DNA from: Otis tarda
Lineage: Eukaryota; Chordata; Aves; Otidiformes; Otididae
Direction: 5' to 3'
Length of the DNA stretch: 64,000 bases
NCBI GenBank assembly: GCA_026413225.1
Contig: CM048557.1
Span: 47,437,371 to 47,501,370 of the forward strand
Part shown: piece by piece, positions 38,912 through 49,705 of the stretch
Layout: each line of letters begins with the position of its first letter
How positions within the stretch are numbered: position 1 is the first letter of the stretch
Translations under genes and position numbers: made by a program
The notes under the pieces: generated by a model
What the model was told of the DNA's origin: nothing
Seen by the model: only the letters and a program-made list of their open reading frames with translations
Database searches by the model: none

Positions 38912-38998
38912 GTAGTAGAGATAATGTTAAGCTTGGGAAGAGGGAGGGGTGGATGGAGGTTATCTTGTTCCCTGTCTCATTATCCTGCTGTTTGTAGT

Positions 38999-39004
38999 AA
39001 TAAA
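38999..39004 (+). terminator. Poly(A) signal AATAAA in 5' LTR
   Basis: AATAAA lies 183 bases before the LTR end, in the expected orientation, and is repeated at the same offset in the 3' LTR. A T/G-rich stretch follows (gagtctgttttgcccgtg), as expected of a downstream element. Confidence 0.7.
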
Positions 39005-39194
39005 TGAATAGTTTTCCCCAAGTCGAGTCTGTTTTGCCCGTGACGGTAACTTTAAGGATTTCTCCCTGTCCTTATCTCAAACCTCGAGCCGTTTTTCCTT
39101 ATATTTTCTCTCCCTGTTCTTTCGGAGGGTGGGGGGAGTGAGAGAGAGACTGCGTAGTCTGGTCCTGATCAGGGCTGAACTACGACAGTTATTT

Positions 39195-39212
39195 TGGCGC
39201 CCAACGTGGGGC
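39195..39212 (+). promoter_or_regulatory. Primer binding site, tRNA-Lys type
   Basis: TGGCGCCCAACGTGGGGC matches the 18-base site complementary to the 3' end of tRNA-Lys(1,2), as used by several betaretroviruses and ERVK-type elements. It begins seven bases after the 5' LTR, a wider gap than the usual few bases. This site would prime minus-strand DNA synthesis. Confidence 0.9.
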
Positions 39213-39255
39213 TCGAGGAATTTGAGATAAGGATTGAGTTTAATTGGGAGCGGTA

Positions 39256-39387
39256 ATGGGCAAAACAGGGATTGAACTTGACAAAAGAGCAAAATGATTA
39301 GGGGAAAATTTATGTTCTGATTGTGGTGAAGGGATAAGTGGTGAATTGTGTGTAAATTGTAAGGTCTATCCACTGTGGGTGTTTTGA
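39256..39387 (+). pseudogene. Short Met-Gly, cysteine-rich leader frame, interrupted
   Basis: An ATG at 39256, 43 bases after the primer binding site, opens a frame starting Met-Gly, the context for N-myristoylation in many Gag proteins. It stops at a TGA (39295-39297) after 13 codons. The same frame stays open beyond that for 29 codons, encodes two CxxC pairs nine residues apart, and ends at TGA 39385-39387. Position and the Met-Gly start suggest a remnant of the beginning of gag; the paired CxxC motifs are more like a small zinc-binding module. I do not recognise the protein. It may be no more than a leader fragment. Confidence 0.4.
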
Positions 39388-39480
39388 GGATATTATTTTG
39401 ATTTTTGGTGCGGGGAATTCTTTTTCTTTTCTGTTGATGTGTGTGTATTTTAATTAGAATTCTTAAATACGTAATTCGCA
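39388..39480 (+). other. AT-rich remainder of LTR-element interior
   Basis: T-rich sequence with GTGTGTGT and AATTAGAATTC-type stretches joins the leader frame to the polypurine tract. No pol or env motif is present. The coding body was probably lost somewhere between 39388 and here. Confidence 0.6.
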
Positions 39481-39496
39481 GAGGCGAGGGGTGGAA
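39481..39496 (+). promoter_or_regulatory. Polypurine tract
   Basis: Purine-rich GAGGCGAGGGGTGGAA directly abuts the TG of the 3' LTR. It would prime plus-strand synthesis in reverse transcription. Confidence 0.8.
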
Positions 39497-40649
39497 TGTC
39501 GTGGTTTTGTTAGTGAGGGGGGGCCTAAGGTGGTAGCTTCTGCAGGAAACTGCTAGAAGTCGCTCCCCTTTGTTCAGTGGACTTGGCCAGGCCTAGGGCG
39601 GACCTGCTGCTGGCCAAGGTCGAGCGGATTGGTAGCAGAATGTCCCGTGATAACGCCTCTGCGATAACGTATTTAAGAAGGGGAAAACAGAAAAAAAAAG
39701 AGAAGAGAAGATGTGAAGAAGCTGAGGCGGGGGCAGAGGCGCAGAGGGGGAGGCACAGGCCTCCTGGGCCTTGCAGGCCTCACCCTCTGGCCTCTCGCCA
39801 GGCAGCCGACTGGGCCCGACTCGGTCCAGCCCGGCTGCAAGAAGTGGAGAGGAGATGAGAAGTGAATAAGATGTAAAAAGATCCTGAGAGACATCTACCA
39901 CCCTGTTGTGAGTGAGGAACGGCTGCAGACGCCAAGGTCAGTTCAGAAAGGAGGGGGAGGAGTAATGTGGCTCCTGGCCAAGATTCCCCCTGCAGCCTGT
40001 GGTGACGACCATGGTGGAGCAGGTTGTCCCCTGCAGCCCATGGAGGTCCACGGAGGAGCAGAGATCCACTTGGAGCCCGTGAAGGACCCCGTACCGGGGG
40101 AGGTGGATGCCTGAAGGCGGCTGTGGCCCGTGGAGGGCCCGCTGGGACAGCCGTTCTGGAGAGACTGTACTCCGTGGAAGAGATGACCCACGCCGGAGCA
40201 GTTTCGTGAAGGACTGTGGCGTAGGGGTGGGACCCCACAACGGAGCAGGGGAGGAATGCGAGGAGTTCTTCCCCCGACCATGAAGCAGAAGCAGCGGCGT
40301 GAAACAACGTATGATGAACTGACTGCAACACCCATTCCCTCTTCCCCCCCTGTGCCGCTCGGGGGGGGGGAAGGTAGTAGAGATAATGTTAAGCTTGGGA
40401 AGAGGGAGGGGTGGATGGAGGTTATCTTGTTCCCTGTCTCATTATCCTGCTGTTTGTAGTAATAAATGAATAGTTTTCCCCAAGTCGAGTCTGTTTTGCC
40501 CGTGACGGTAACTTTAAGGATTTCTCCCTGTCCTTATCTCAAACCTCGAGCCGTTTTTCCTTATATTTTCTCTCCCTGTTCTTTCGGAGGGTGGGGGGAG
40601 TGAGAGAGAGACTGCGTAGTCTGGTCCTGATCAGGGCTGAACTACGACA
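39497..40649 (+). repeat. 3' LTR
   Basis: 1153 bp and near-identical to the 5' LTR. TATA-like TATTTAAG is at 39670-39677 and AATAAA at 40461-40466. Differences from the 5' LTR include one A fewer in the A run near 39692, a C/G rearrangement just after GCTGAG, a G/A at the aggc(a/g)cagg site, a C/T at AATG(C/T)GG, and length changes in several C and G runs. AATAAA here could end transcripts that started in the 5' LTR or host transcripts reading through. Confidence 0.93.
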
Positions 40650-40654
40650 GATAT
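40650..40654. repeat. Target-site duplication GATAT (right)
   Basis: Second copy of the five-base sequence found at 38030-38034. Confidence 0.85.
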
Positions 40655-40954
40655 TTAATCGATCATCTTTGGCTAATTTGCTTCCTTGAATACCAGAGAT
40701 GGCACAGTGACCCATCTATCTACTGTGTGTGCTACTGTGCAAGATCAAACCCTTTTCTACTTTTTCCTATATCATTGTTTAGTTAGGTGAGTTTGGTGTT
40801 TAAAAGAAATTCCTACACCTAACACTTTAGTTCCATTTGATATTCCAAGAAAACAAAACCACTGAGAGCTATTTTTTTTAAATTAAGGAGAGTATGGGGA
40901 GAAAACAAAAAGAATGCCATCATTTTTCTTTAATACTTCATGGTGGCTGTTTTT
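40655..40954 (+). other. NRXN3: Unique intron between LTR element and CR1 end
   Basis: AT-rich sequence in which I see no feature. Confidence 0.6.
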
Positions 40955-41118
40955 CACAGAATCACAGAATGGTTAGGGTTGGAAGGGACCTTTAAAGGCC
41001 ATCCAGTCCAACCTCCCTGCAAGGAGCAGGGACATCTCCAACCAGATCAGGTTGCTCAGAGCCCCGTCCAACCTGACCTTGAATGTTTCCAGGGATGGGG
41101 CATCCACCACCTCTCTGG
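40955..41118 (-). mobile_element. CR1 3' end fragment, antisense, heavily 5'-truncated
   Basis: On the + strand it starts with CACAGAATCACAGAATGG, the complement of the CR1 8-bp terminal repeat. It runs through ggttggaagggaccttta and ccagtccaacctccctgc, then ends in the complement of the last ORF2 codons (VVDAPSLE region, near ggggcatccaccacctctct). Only about 165 bases survive, typical of early stop of reverse transcription. Confidence 0.93.
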
Positions 41119-41897
41119 TGGTAACGGATTTTTGTTAACGGATTATGAAGGTTGGAGTTAGGTTAAGATGTTGGGGCCCAAGCCCTTTCTGTTTAGAAGA
41201 GCTGGGAGAGGAGGCATCGCTACGTTTAAAGAACACAAGTACATTTTTAATGTCTACTGAAGTCTCAGATTTTACTGTACACCTGAGGGACGGCTACTGC
41301 ATGGCTGTTCTTTCCAAAGAAAAATAGCATTCATTTTCTGTCCATCATATTGGATCTTCCTAGGAGGTTCTCTCACCCAAATATTCTGTGGAATGAGACA
41401 GCTTGCATCCAAAGTGCTACATCACAGCAGGAAGTGTAAGCATCACGACCTGACGTAGACTTACTGTAGGCCAAGAATGGTGGGGGAGGAGTAGAAGAAA
41501 AGTAATTTCAGCTCAGTTGAGGTACAAGAAGGGAGAAGAATGGAAAAAATACCACCACACACCAGAAAGTACATGCTTTCCTGCTTCCCAGTTAACCTAC
41601 TTGTAACTTAAGATTATTTGGGTTGTTTGTAGCTTTGCTGCCTTCCTTCCTTTCTAGTTAATTATTAATGCACTTGGTACCAGCAGACGGGTTTTGTTTT
41701 CCTTTAGGTGTAATTAGAGCAATCAAAGGGTTTGTAATATTGTAACAGAAATGCACTTTTATTCTTCCTTCCTCCTCTCTCCCTTTTTTCTGTCTCTCTT
41801 CCTCTTCTTTTTGCTGATGTCTGTCTGCTGACCACTGTCTGTTCACCAGTCCTTCTAATTTTTTCCTATTCCTTTAAACTACGTCTGTGTCTCTCCA

Positions 41898-41924
41898 TTT
41901 TTTTTTTTGTGTGTGTGTGTCTGT
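41898..41924. repeat. T run joined to TG repeat
   Basis: Eleven T run into about six TG units, then CTGTGCGTGC. Confidence 0.85.
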
Positions 41925-42425
41925 GCGTGCAGTTGCCAATTTACAAACCCAGCTGAAGACAAACTTCTAGACTGCAGGTTTTCTGAATTCTTGCGGGGAA
42001 AATTGGCCTTGCCGTAATAGCTATTGACGGTGCTCATTCTGAAATGAGCAAAATTAAATTGCACCCTTGAGGGCGATCATTTGTATACAGTGTATTTGAA
42101 CAGAAGGATAGCAGAGGGAGAGGTGACAACACAGGTGAATTTTTAATGTGGCTTATTTTTGCTTGTTGTGGCAGACGGTGAGAAAAGATTTCCTTCATGT
42201 TCCACCAGCCAACGACGTGTTAGGATTTGGGAATTTTTTGTTACTGATTTTTCCCCCTGCCTCCTTGATGTGATTTCTGGATCAAGACAGGAATTGGATT
42301 CTCTTTTGATGAACTGCCATTATTTGCCTTGGATTTTGCCACAAACAGACCTACTAGATCATCTTTTTTGTTTCAAATCAATGTGCCCTAGTGTTTAGAC
42401 CTATACATGTATTTTTTCTGCAAAC

Positions 42426-42460
42426 GTGTATATGCATACATACACATACACATGTGCAAA
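42426..42460. repeat. Alternating purine-pyrimidine (CA/TA-rich) stretch
   Basis: GTGTATATGCATACATACAC-type sequence, continuing with CATACACATGTGC. It is near-perfectly alternating. Confidence 0.75.
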
Positions 42461-45400
42461 TGCATTTCTGGGTCAGCTGAAGCTCCCTTAGTGTGATTGT
42501 TTTCTTGTGTGTGTCAGAGCCACTCAGAGGTTTTTCACAATTTATTCAGTACATGACGGTACTTTGGGGGCTGTTTGAGATGACCTGTGCACTAGAGTGT
42601 AGCAAGTGAATCATCAAGGAACAAGATTCTCAGTAACCAGCAGTGACAAAAAGTCCATAAGTACTTAAGATAATTTTTGGCTAAACGCTGTCTGTGACTT
42701 CTTAAGCCGGCTGCTGAGGTGCTTCTGTTTTGACTTTGATGATAGTATTATTATTTGTGTGAATACTGTTGATAAACTTAAAAGATATCATATTAATCTG
42801 ATATTCATACTCATAGGGCTCTTAGCTGGTCAACGTAAGAGTTGCTTAATGGATGGGAAGCACACAAGTTTTAAGAGGTGGCCCTTTGTGGCTTTGTCCT
42901 CTGCATGGATGTATAACTTGTCCTGCCAGGCATCTGACTGGCTCCTTGTAGATGTTGGAGTGGGTAGGGTCTTGGAGAGAATATGCAATAATAGGGCAAT
43001 AATTTGGTAATGACTTTTCAAGTGGAAACACCTTGTTGATGAAGATGGGAAAGAGTTGTACTCTTGACAGGAGGATGGTTACGGTCGCATCCTTCCACAT
43101 TGCTTCCCCCTTTCCCTAGGTGGTAGAGCTGATTGGTGCCAGGCTTAACGCTGAGGGGCAGTAGCAGCTCTCAGCACTCTTTGGCTGTGGCCCATGCGAC
43201 TCTAGCAGTAGGGAAAAGTCTGTGTTACAGACAGTGTGAGCACCAGCTCCCTGTATCAGGTTCATAAATGGAGAAAACAAGGAGATGCCAAATGTGGAAG
43301 TTCTGACTCGGGCAGGCAGATCTATTGAAAGGGCCAACAGTAAGGAACCAGCTTCAAGGGATTTTTTTTTCCTCAGTAACAGACTGAACTGATTTCCATG
43401 TATGAAATCCTTCCACCAAAAATGACATTTAAAAAAAAAAATTCTTTGCTCTGATTTCCATTGTTTTTCTTGATATCTGTATACTGCACGCTGTACTGAA
43501 CACCAGAAATGCTGCTGCTGTCCTCCATCTATGCAGACGCCGTTATATCCTCCTGGAGGGGAGAGGCATGATTACTCTGATTTTTCAGATATGAGAAATG
43601 ACAGGGCTTGTCGTGTCTAGAAAGCAGCAGCGGGCAAGGGTCTGCTGGTGAACATCAGCTCATTTCTTCCTCCTGACAGCCTACTAGTGCTGCCAGGAGC
43701 TAGCAAAGGTAAATGGATATGACAGTAATACCTCTTTCTAGCGACATAGCCTAGACCATCCAGTCAGAGATTCCCTCTGTGCAGTGTTGGTCAGGGTCAG
43801 CTCTTTGGTGAGAGAGCTCTGAAGAATACTCAGTATGCTTTGTGGAGAGGCATCGACTTTTTGGTAGCGGCTATGATCCTGCCTACATTTTGTATTATTC
43901 TTGGGATGTCAGGTGGTGTGTGAAGTGAAGGTGAGTCTCTTCAGAGTTGAAGGGAAGGGTGCTTGCTCTTTCAAAGGCAGCATGGGGCCAGACTCTGTTG
44001 AACAAGGTGCATCTGAAGGTTATGTGAAATTCTGATTTACTTTTCCTTAGAATTATGTTGTATATTGATCTTGGGGGTTTATTAGGTCAGCAGCATCAGC
44101 ATTGATATCCTGGCTAAGCAGCAAGACTCCCTATATTTGTTTACATTCCCTTCCCAGCTGCTTTGCAGTTTTTCCCTTCCAGTCCTAGCTATGATTTAGC
44201 CTGCATTGCCACATCTCTTTTTGGGATACTAAAATAATTCCTCTAAGACAAATAGTGAGGAGACAGGGTTTTTAAGTTTCTTGACCCTTTCCTTGGTCTC
44301 TGAACATGGTAAATTGTAGCTTTTTAATTTAGCCAGGCTTTCCTGGCACTCTGCAGCTGTCTTTCCTCCAGTTTGATTCAGGAACCGGTCTGCCTTCCAG
44401 ACCCTCCACTAGAGAAACCAGCTTTGTTAGAAACAATTGAAACATCAAAACAAACTGCTGGAAAGCCACTTAGCCTGCATGTATCCTATAACCTGCTTTG
44501 TGCTTGTGTACAGTTCTGGCAGCTCTTCTGGAAGTGTACCAGATGATAATTAGGGAGCCCTGGAAGCCAAGGGATGGGGATCCCATGTACTCTTCTTCTG
44601 GCGAATATTGATACTATACCATTTCTGATGCAAGAAATTTACTGTCCTTGTCTCAGTAGAGGTATTCTTGAACTGACATAGTTATATCAGTCAGTGGGCA
44701 CAACCTCAGGGAGGTGGCTTGGCTGATGTACAAACTTGCTATTTGAATTTGCCCTGCTCCTCTAAAAGACGATGACGTTTAGCTGTGACATCAGCTGTCT
44801 CAGCACATTGCTCAGGATTTGTCTTCTACTGAGCCAGGAACTGAAAGTCCAGGCCCACCAGATGATGTCAACTGTCAAGGCTTTACTGAGACAGAGCGAG
44901 CACCTCATATCCATCATTCAGGCTAGAGCAACTTAAATGTAAAATTTCTGATTTCACTGTTTTTAGTAAGACTTCCTTTGGTATTTGGCTGACTTCTGAT
45001 GAACAAACATTGTTTTACCTAGACAACCTGATAGAAGCGCTCAGATTTCTTGTTTTAGATAGTTTCTTGTCATGGTCTGGGAAGTGGCTGACTGCTACTG
45101 TTGGGGAAGGTGACTGCTCCACATACTCTTTGAGAAACACTTTCTTGTTCTTTAGAGCTATCAGTGCTGTGGCATACTAAACCCCCCTAACTTTTAATGT
45201 TGATTGTTGTTTTTTTCTTTGCTTTCCTTGATCAATCTTTCCTTGATTCTGGACTGAATCAGAACTGCTTATCTGTGAATGACAGGGCCACCATTGCTCA
45301 TGGACTTCTTTGTGGTTTGTTTTTGGAACAGGATAAAGAGAACTGAAGTCCTGGGTAATGCAAATGGCACAGTAAAGAGAGGAAGTAGGAGGAAAACCTC

Positions 45401-47507
45401 CCATCAAATGGTGTTGACTGTTGTCATTCTGCGTTCTTCAAAGTCGAGTGTTGTATTATATTTTACTAGAGGAGGCAGACTGATTTTCATATTTTGTAAA
45501 CCACTGTCTGACCAAATTAAAGCCCAAGTTATGAATGTTTAATTAGATCTGTACTGTATGAAATGCATTACTGCTTAGCTGGGTTAAAGCTGGGTAGCCC
45601 ATAAATTGGTAGTTTGGTTGTCAGCTTCCATAGGGCCCTGGACAGTAACAAAAAACCCCATTAATTTACACTCTGTGGATCCCTTTATAAAATATTAATC
45701 TTTATATTTGTTTGTAAAGGGTTTAACTCTTTTATCCTTTTCCTTCAGTACAAAAAAGAAAAAAAAAAGGAAGACTGAATGAAATAAAAACTTCAGGAGT
45801 ACTTTTAATATTGCAGTGACAACAAACTGCATCTCTCAAAGTCAGCAGCCCTCATTCTTACCACTGACATGTGATAAAGAAGCATCTTCAGTAATGTGAT
45901 ATTGCCAAGCATTTGAACAAGTGCTAACCTTTTGTGAAAACTTCTAAGAAGTTATATGTATAGAAGCTGAACTGCTTTAATGTCATACTGCATTTCTGTT
46001 CCCTGGAGTTTTCTTACTGCTATTAGTCAAATGGCCACTGGGAATACAGGATAATGCTTTTCCTCTGTCCTTAGGATTTCTGTGCAGGCAAGGTGTGGCA
46101 GGTAGTCAAGTGCCCATTTGGGTTCATTCAAGTGGGAAACTGATACTGCGGTTTTGACTAGGGTCTAATCTTCAATGATTGCTGACATCTTCCAACTTGG
46201 ACATGAGATGGCAGAGACTCAGATTTTGCTGCCATGCATGTTGTCTAAAACTGGGGCAAGAAGATCAGAGTCTGAGGATGAGGGGTGAGATAGGTCCTGC
46301 TCAGTAATTTCACGGCAAGGCATCAGGGCAGTCTTTTTCTCTCTCCAGGTGCTGTGCTATTTCTGGGTCTGTCTTGGTAATGTCCACTGAACAAGCCCTG
46401 ACGGTATTTCATACTATATTACTGTTTAGTGTAGCTAATCTTAATTTCTATTATTATATAATATAGCAATGAGGCAACCCAGTCACTGCAGATCAAAGGG
46501 ATTAGTGCAGCTCTCATGTGGATAAGCTCACATTGCGCCTGAAAACACAACCTCAGGCTTGCTTGCATCGTGCAGACTCAACGCTGTCTCACTCTCATTA
46601 CTGTAGATACAGCCGAGGATATGTAAATGTGTGTGGGTATGTATGGATCCTGTAGGTATTTACACACGCTTAGGCAGTGCTGCCTTGCAACCCAGTTTAT
46701 TATCTGGGTTTGACAGCACTCTTTGAGTGCAGGCATCAGTTTCCCATTTGTATGCTCCCTGAGGCTGTCAGCAGTCATTGGGATGACTGGCAGGGTGTCA
46801 GCTAAGCTCTGCTGTCCTGGAGGAATATTATAGTAGCAAAGCTTATGGTGACATCTTTGAGGGGGGACACTGCATGAGGTCTGCATGGTATGCATTGGCC
46901 CCTATTTGATGAGTTTTTCACAGTAGGGGCTTTTTTATTGTTTCTATTCTTGACAGTATCTGTCAAGGTACACAATTTAGCTTTTTTTTTCTCTTTTCAA
47001 TTATTTTTTTTTTCTTTCTTCCCCTTCTTAACTCAGAGTCCCCAGTTGCAATGCATTGGGTTATTATTATCTTTGCAGATGTCTGGAGTGACCCAGAGCT
47101 GGAGCAATGCAGTAGGTGGCAGTCTTTGCTTCCCATCGAGTCTGGCCAAGGACACAGCACCAAGCCAAGGGTGCCAGGAACTGGTGGTAGAGTTCTTTAT
47201 TAAGCATGAAACCTAGAGTCTCATCTCCAGGGGTGGTTGAAGTTCCTGGAGACTTCTTGGCAAGAGCCATCTTTTACCCTTCCAAACTACAGATTGCATA
47301 ATGACATTTTACTTTCCTGAATTTCTCCTTTAAAATTTGTATGTGGAATCCTTTTCTTAATCTTTTTGCACAACTTAGTGTGTTGTTAAATACTTCAGTT
47401 TCATCTCAAAAATAGCATTTCAGTGAGAGGAGAGAGAAATGTTTCTAGATATGCATTTTTAAAAATTGTTTGATATTTAAAAATCCCAGTACATTTTTTT
47501 TCATGGC

Positions 47508-47532
47508 TTTTTTTTTTTTTTAAAAAAAAAAA
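47508..47532. repeat. Abutting T14-A11 homopolymers
   Basis: Fourteen T are followed immediately by eleven A, forming a perfect AT palindrome that could extrude as a hairpin. It may also mark a sequencing or assembly weak point. Confidence 0.85.
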
Positions 47533-49633
47533 CCACTTCTCTTCGTATGCACTTGTTATTCTAAGTGGAGATGGCATATAGATGGAGATCATTGCCTGAT
47601 AGACACCCAAGTGAGCAGTCCAGTGATGTTTCCCTGTTTTTCACAAGTGAGTGAAGTGTTTAACCTCACACTTCTCCTTTGTACTCCAGTGCCACAGTGG
47701 AAAAACCTTTACCTGAAATGCATTCCTTTTTATGTTCTTTGCTGAGGCAGGTACCATAATTCTTGTTTGGACCTAATCTATAATTGTCTAGGGCATTCGA
47801 TGTAGCTTGTGTAATTGTCTCTTTTCAGAGAAATGCTAGGCACTTAGTTCCCCTTAAGAAAGAGGCAGAGACATCTTGGAGATGCTTCTAAAAGTGTCCT
47901 GGATGAGCTGTGCTTGTCAGGCTGTAGCCATGTGCTTGCAAACAGCTTTTTCTACAGAACGCTGCTCTTACCTGCTCTGGAGATTCAGGGCTTGAGGAAA
48001 AAGCAGGGGTAGGACACAGGGCAGCTGCCTGCACCTGCTGTGAAAGCCAAGCTTCCTGGAGAGCTGCAGACTGGGTTTGTTTGTGCTGATGGATGTTGTG
48101 CACTGCGGTTTGTGAACTGTATCTAATTCCCCCCTCCCGCCTCACCATCGCTGCTGGCGTAGCTCGCTGTGTTTACGGACGTGACAGTCAAACACATCAG
48201 AGACACAACTTGCCCACTGATCTGTGAGATGGCCTGCCTTGCTTCGGTGGGAACCCAACTGACAGCAACAGAGGCTGCACAGATTTCTAGGAGGGCGAGA
48301 TCAGAGGATTTAGGTTTGGAAAGTTCAGTGGGATGTGCCAGCCTAAGAGGTTTGGCTCTGCATTCCTCAAGTTTGTTTAACCCTTGAGGCAGGGGATGTA
48401 TTTTGCTAGTCTCAAGTGTGCTCTGAGAGGTATTGGAAACAATTTTTCACTTTCAGTGAATGTATTTTTTATGAACAATGAAGTATCACCATGATAGAAA
48501 TTGGGCAAAGAGGGAAAGGCATGAAGATAACTTCAAATGCAGAGTAGTTTTAAAAGAGGGTCAGAGATCTTGGTCTTTGTCATAGTTACTGTGCCAACAT
48601 ACAGAATTATGTTTAAACTAGGGTTTATACTGTCAGTTACTTTGATAAATATCATACCCAAATGAGCATAGTTAAATAAAAATGATGAGCTCTTAGGCTG
48701 TTTGTGGTGGGAACGGACAAGGTTTTGTTTTAAGGAGTATCATACCTTCTTCTAGCCTCCAGGTAGTTACAGGACTTAATGTTTTTATGTCTTTTGAACT
48801 GTATCAAGCAGTGATTGTTACATGTTGTGGTTCAGGGAGCCCTGGTGAGGAGGCGTTTTACCTTCCCCCTCAGGACCTCCTCGTCTCTCATGCTGTGTGA
48901 GGTTATTGTACAGGAGATTTGGCTGTCTACTGCAGTTGTTTTTGCTGGATTTCATGTTTGTTTCAGTAATATATGGCTGATTATTATCAGGGTGAGGACA
49001 GGGCTGGTAGCTGCATTACACTGACTTGTAGCATCGCTGTGGCCTTTCTGAAGGTAATTCCTTGGAGCAGCAGTTGCAAACTGTGCTTTCCTCATCTTCA
49101 GCTTTGGACTGCAAAATCCCTAATCACAAGACAAGGTGACGTTTTCAGGTTTCCTGCAATGTAGTTAACTTTCTCCTAGCCTCTGTCTCTGGCTGTTGCC
49201 CTTTTCACAGCAGCGTAGGATCTTGCTCTGTGCTCAAGCATTCTTGGAGGGCAACAAATCTCCTTAGTGCTAGATTCCCGTAATAAGAAGCAGCCCTGCA
49301 CTTCTTTTCAGCTCTGAATCTCATTTATTGGCCTTGGTGGCATATGTTTCAGTCCTTTAATTAAGTCCTCCCTTTGTCTCTCTGTCTTCCAGAGCATGAT
49401 TCTCATTTTTCTTACTGCAGAACTTAGGCATAATTTGGTGTCAAACACATGCTCTCTGATTGAGGTCCAAGCAGATCTATTTGCAAATGTGTCTGGGTCA
49501 ATAGAATTTGTTTCAATTAGATTTACAAAGAGCTGTTTTGGCGCTCTGGTGTGTTAGTCAAAGGGGAGATTGTGGGGAGAGTAGGAATGTGGAGGGCCTT
49601 TTGGACTGCCAGGCACTTAACTAATTCATGATT

Positions 49634-49705
49634 AAAAAAAAAAAAAAAAAAAGAAAAAAACAAAACAAAACAAAAACAGGAAAAGAAAAATAAAAAAGAA
49701 AAGGG
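49634..49705. repeat. A-rich tract
   Basis: Nineteen A, then AAGAAAAAAA, CAAAACAAAA and AAAAGAAAAATAAAAAAG. It is the only A homopolymer of 17 or more on the + strand. It could be the tail of a processed insertion, but no body is recognisable to its left. Confidence 0.85.

Larger units (their letters stand above)
38035..39187 (+). repeat. 5' LTR
   Basis: 1153 bp, TGTCGT...ACGACA. A TATA-like TATTTAAG at 38208-38215 fits a core promoter, giving a U3 of roughly 200 bp. AATAAA at 38999-39004 is the poly(A) signal, so R would be unusually long (about 0.8 kb) if both assignments are right. The middle is GC- and CpG-rich, with degenerate GGAGCAG-containing repeats and a C6/G8 hairpin upstream of AATAAA. 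Long open frames on both strands here are by-products of high GC. No known protein is encoded. Confidence 0.93.
38035..40649 (+). mobile_element. Compact LTR retroelement (avian ERVK-like), gag-pol-env absent
   Basis: Structure is 5' LTR 38035-39187, internal 39188-39496 (309 bp), 3' LTR 39497-40649. Both LTRs are 1153 bp and start TGTCGT and end ACGACA, a perfect 6-bp inverted terminal repeat. A primer binding site for a tRNA-Lys lies after the first LTR and a polypurine tract before the second. No gag, protease, polymerase or env sequence remains. The LTR sequence resembles, by recall, LTRs of avian ERVK-type elements. About six substitutions and several one- or two-base length changes separate the LTRs, so the insertion looks recent. 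A GATAT duplication flanks it. It must have been copied with enzymes from another element, or lost its coding part before or during insertion. It lies in the host gene's orientation. Confidence 0.93.

Noticed and set aside
44495..44580. Stretch containing gtacagttctggcagctctt, resembling part of a CR1/LINE ORF2 region
   Set aside because: Only one short block matches; neighbouring blocks expected on either side are absent.
48120..48180. Small GC-richer patch with a few CpGs, considered as a promoter or beta-neurexin first exon
   Set aside because: Too short and too few CpGs; no reading frame resembling a signal peptide with His-rich segment and donor site.
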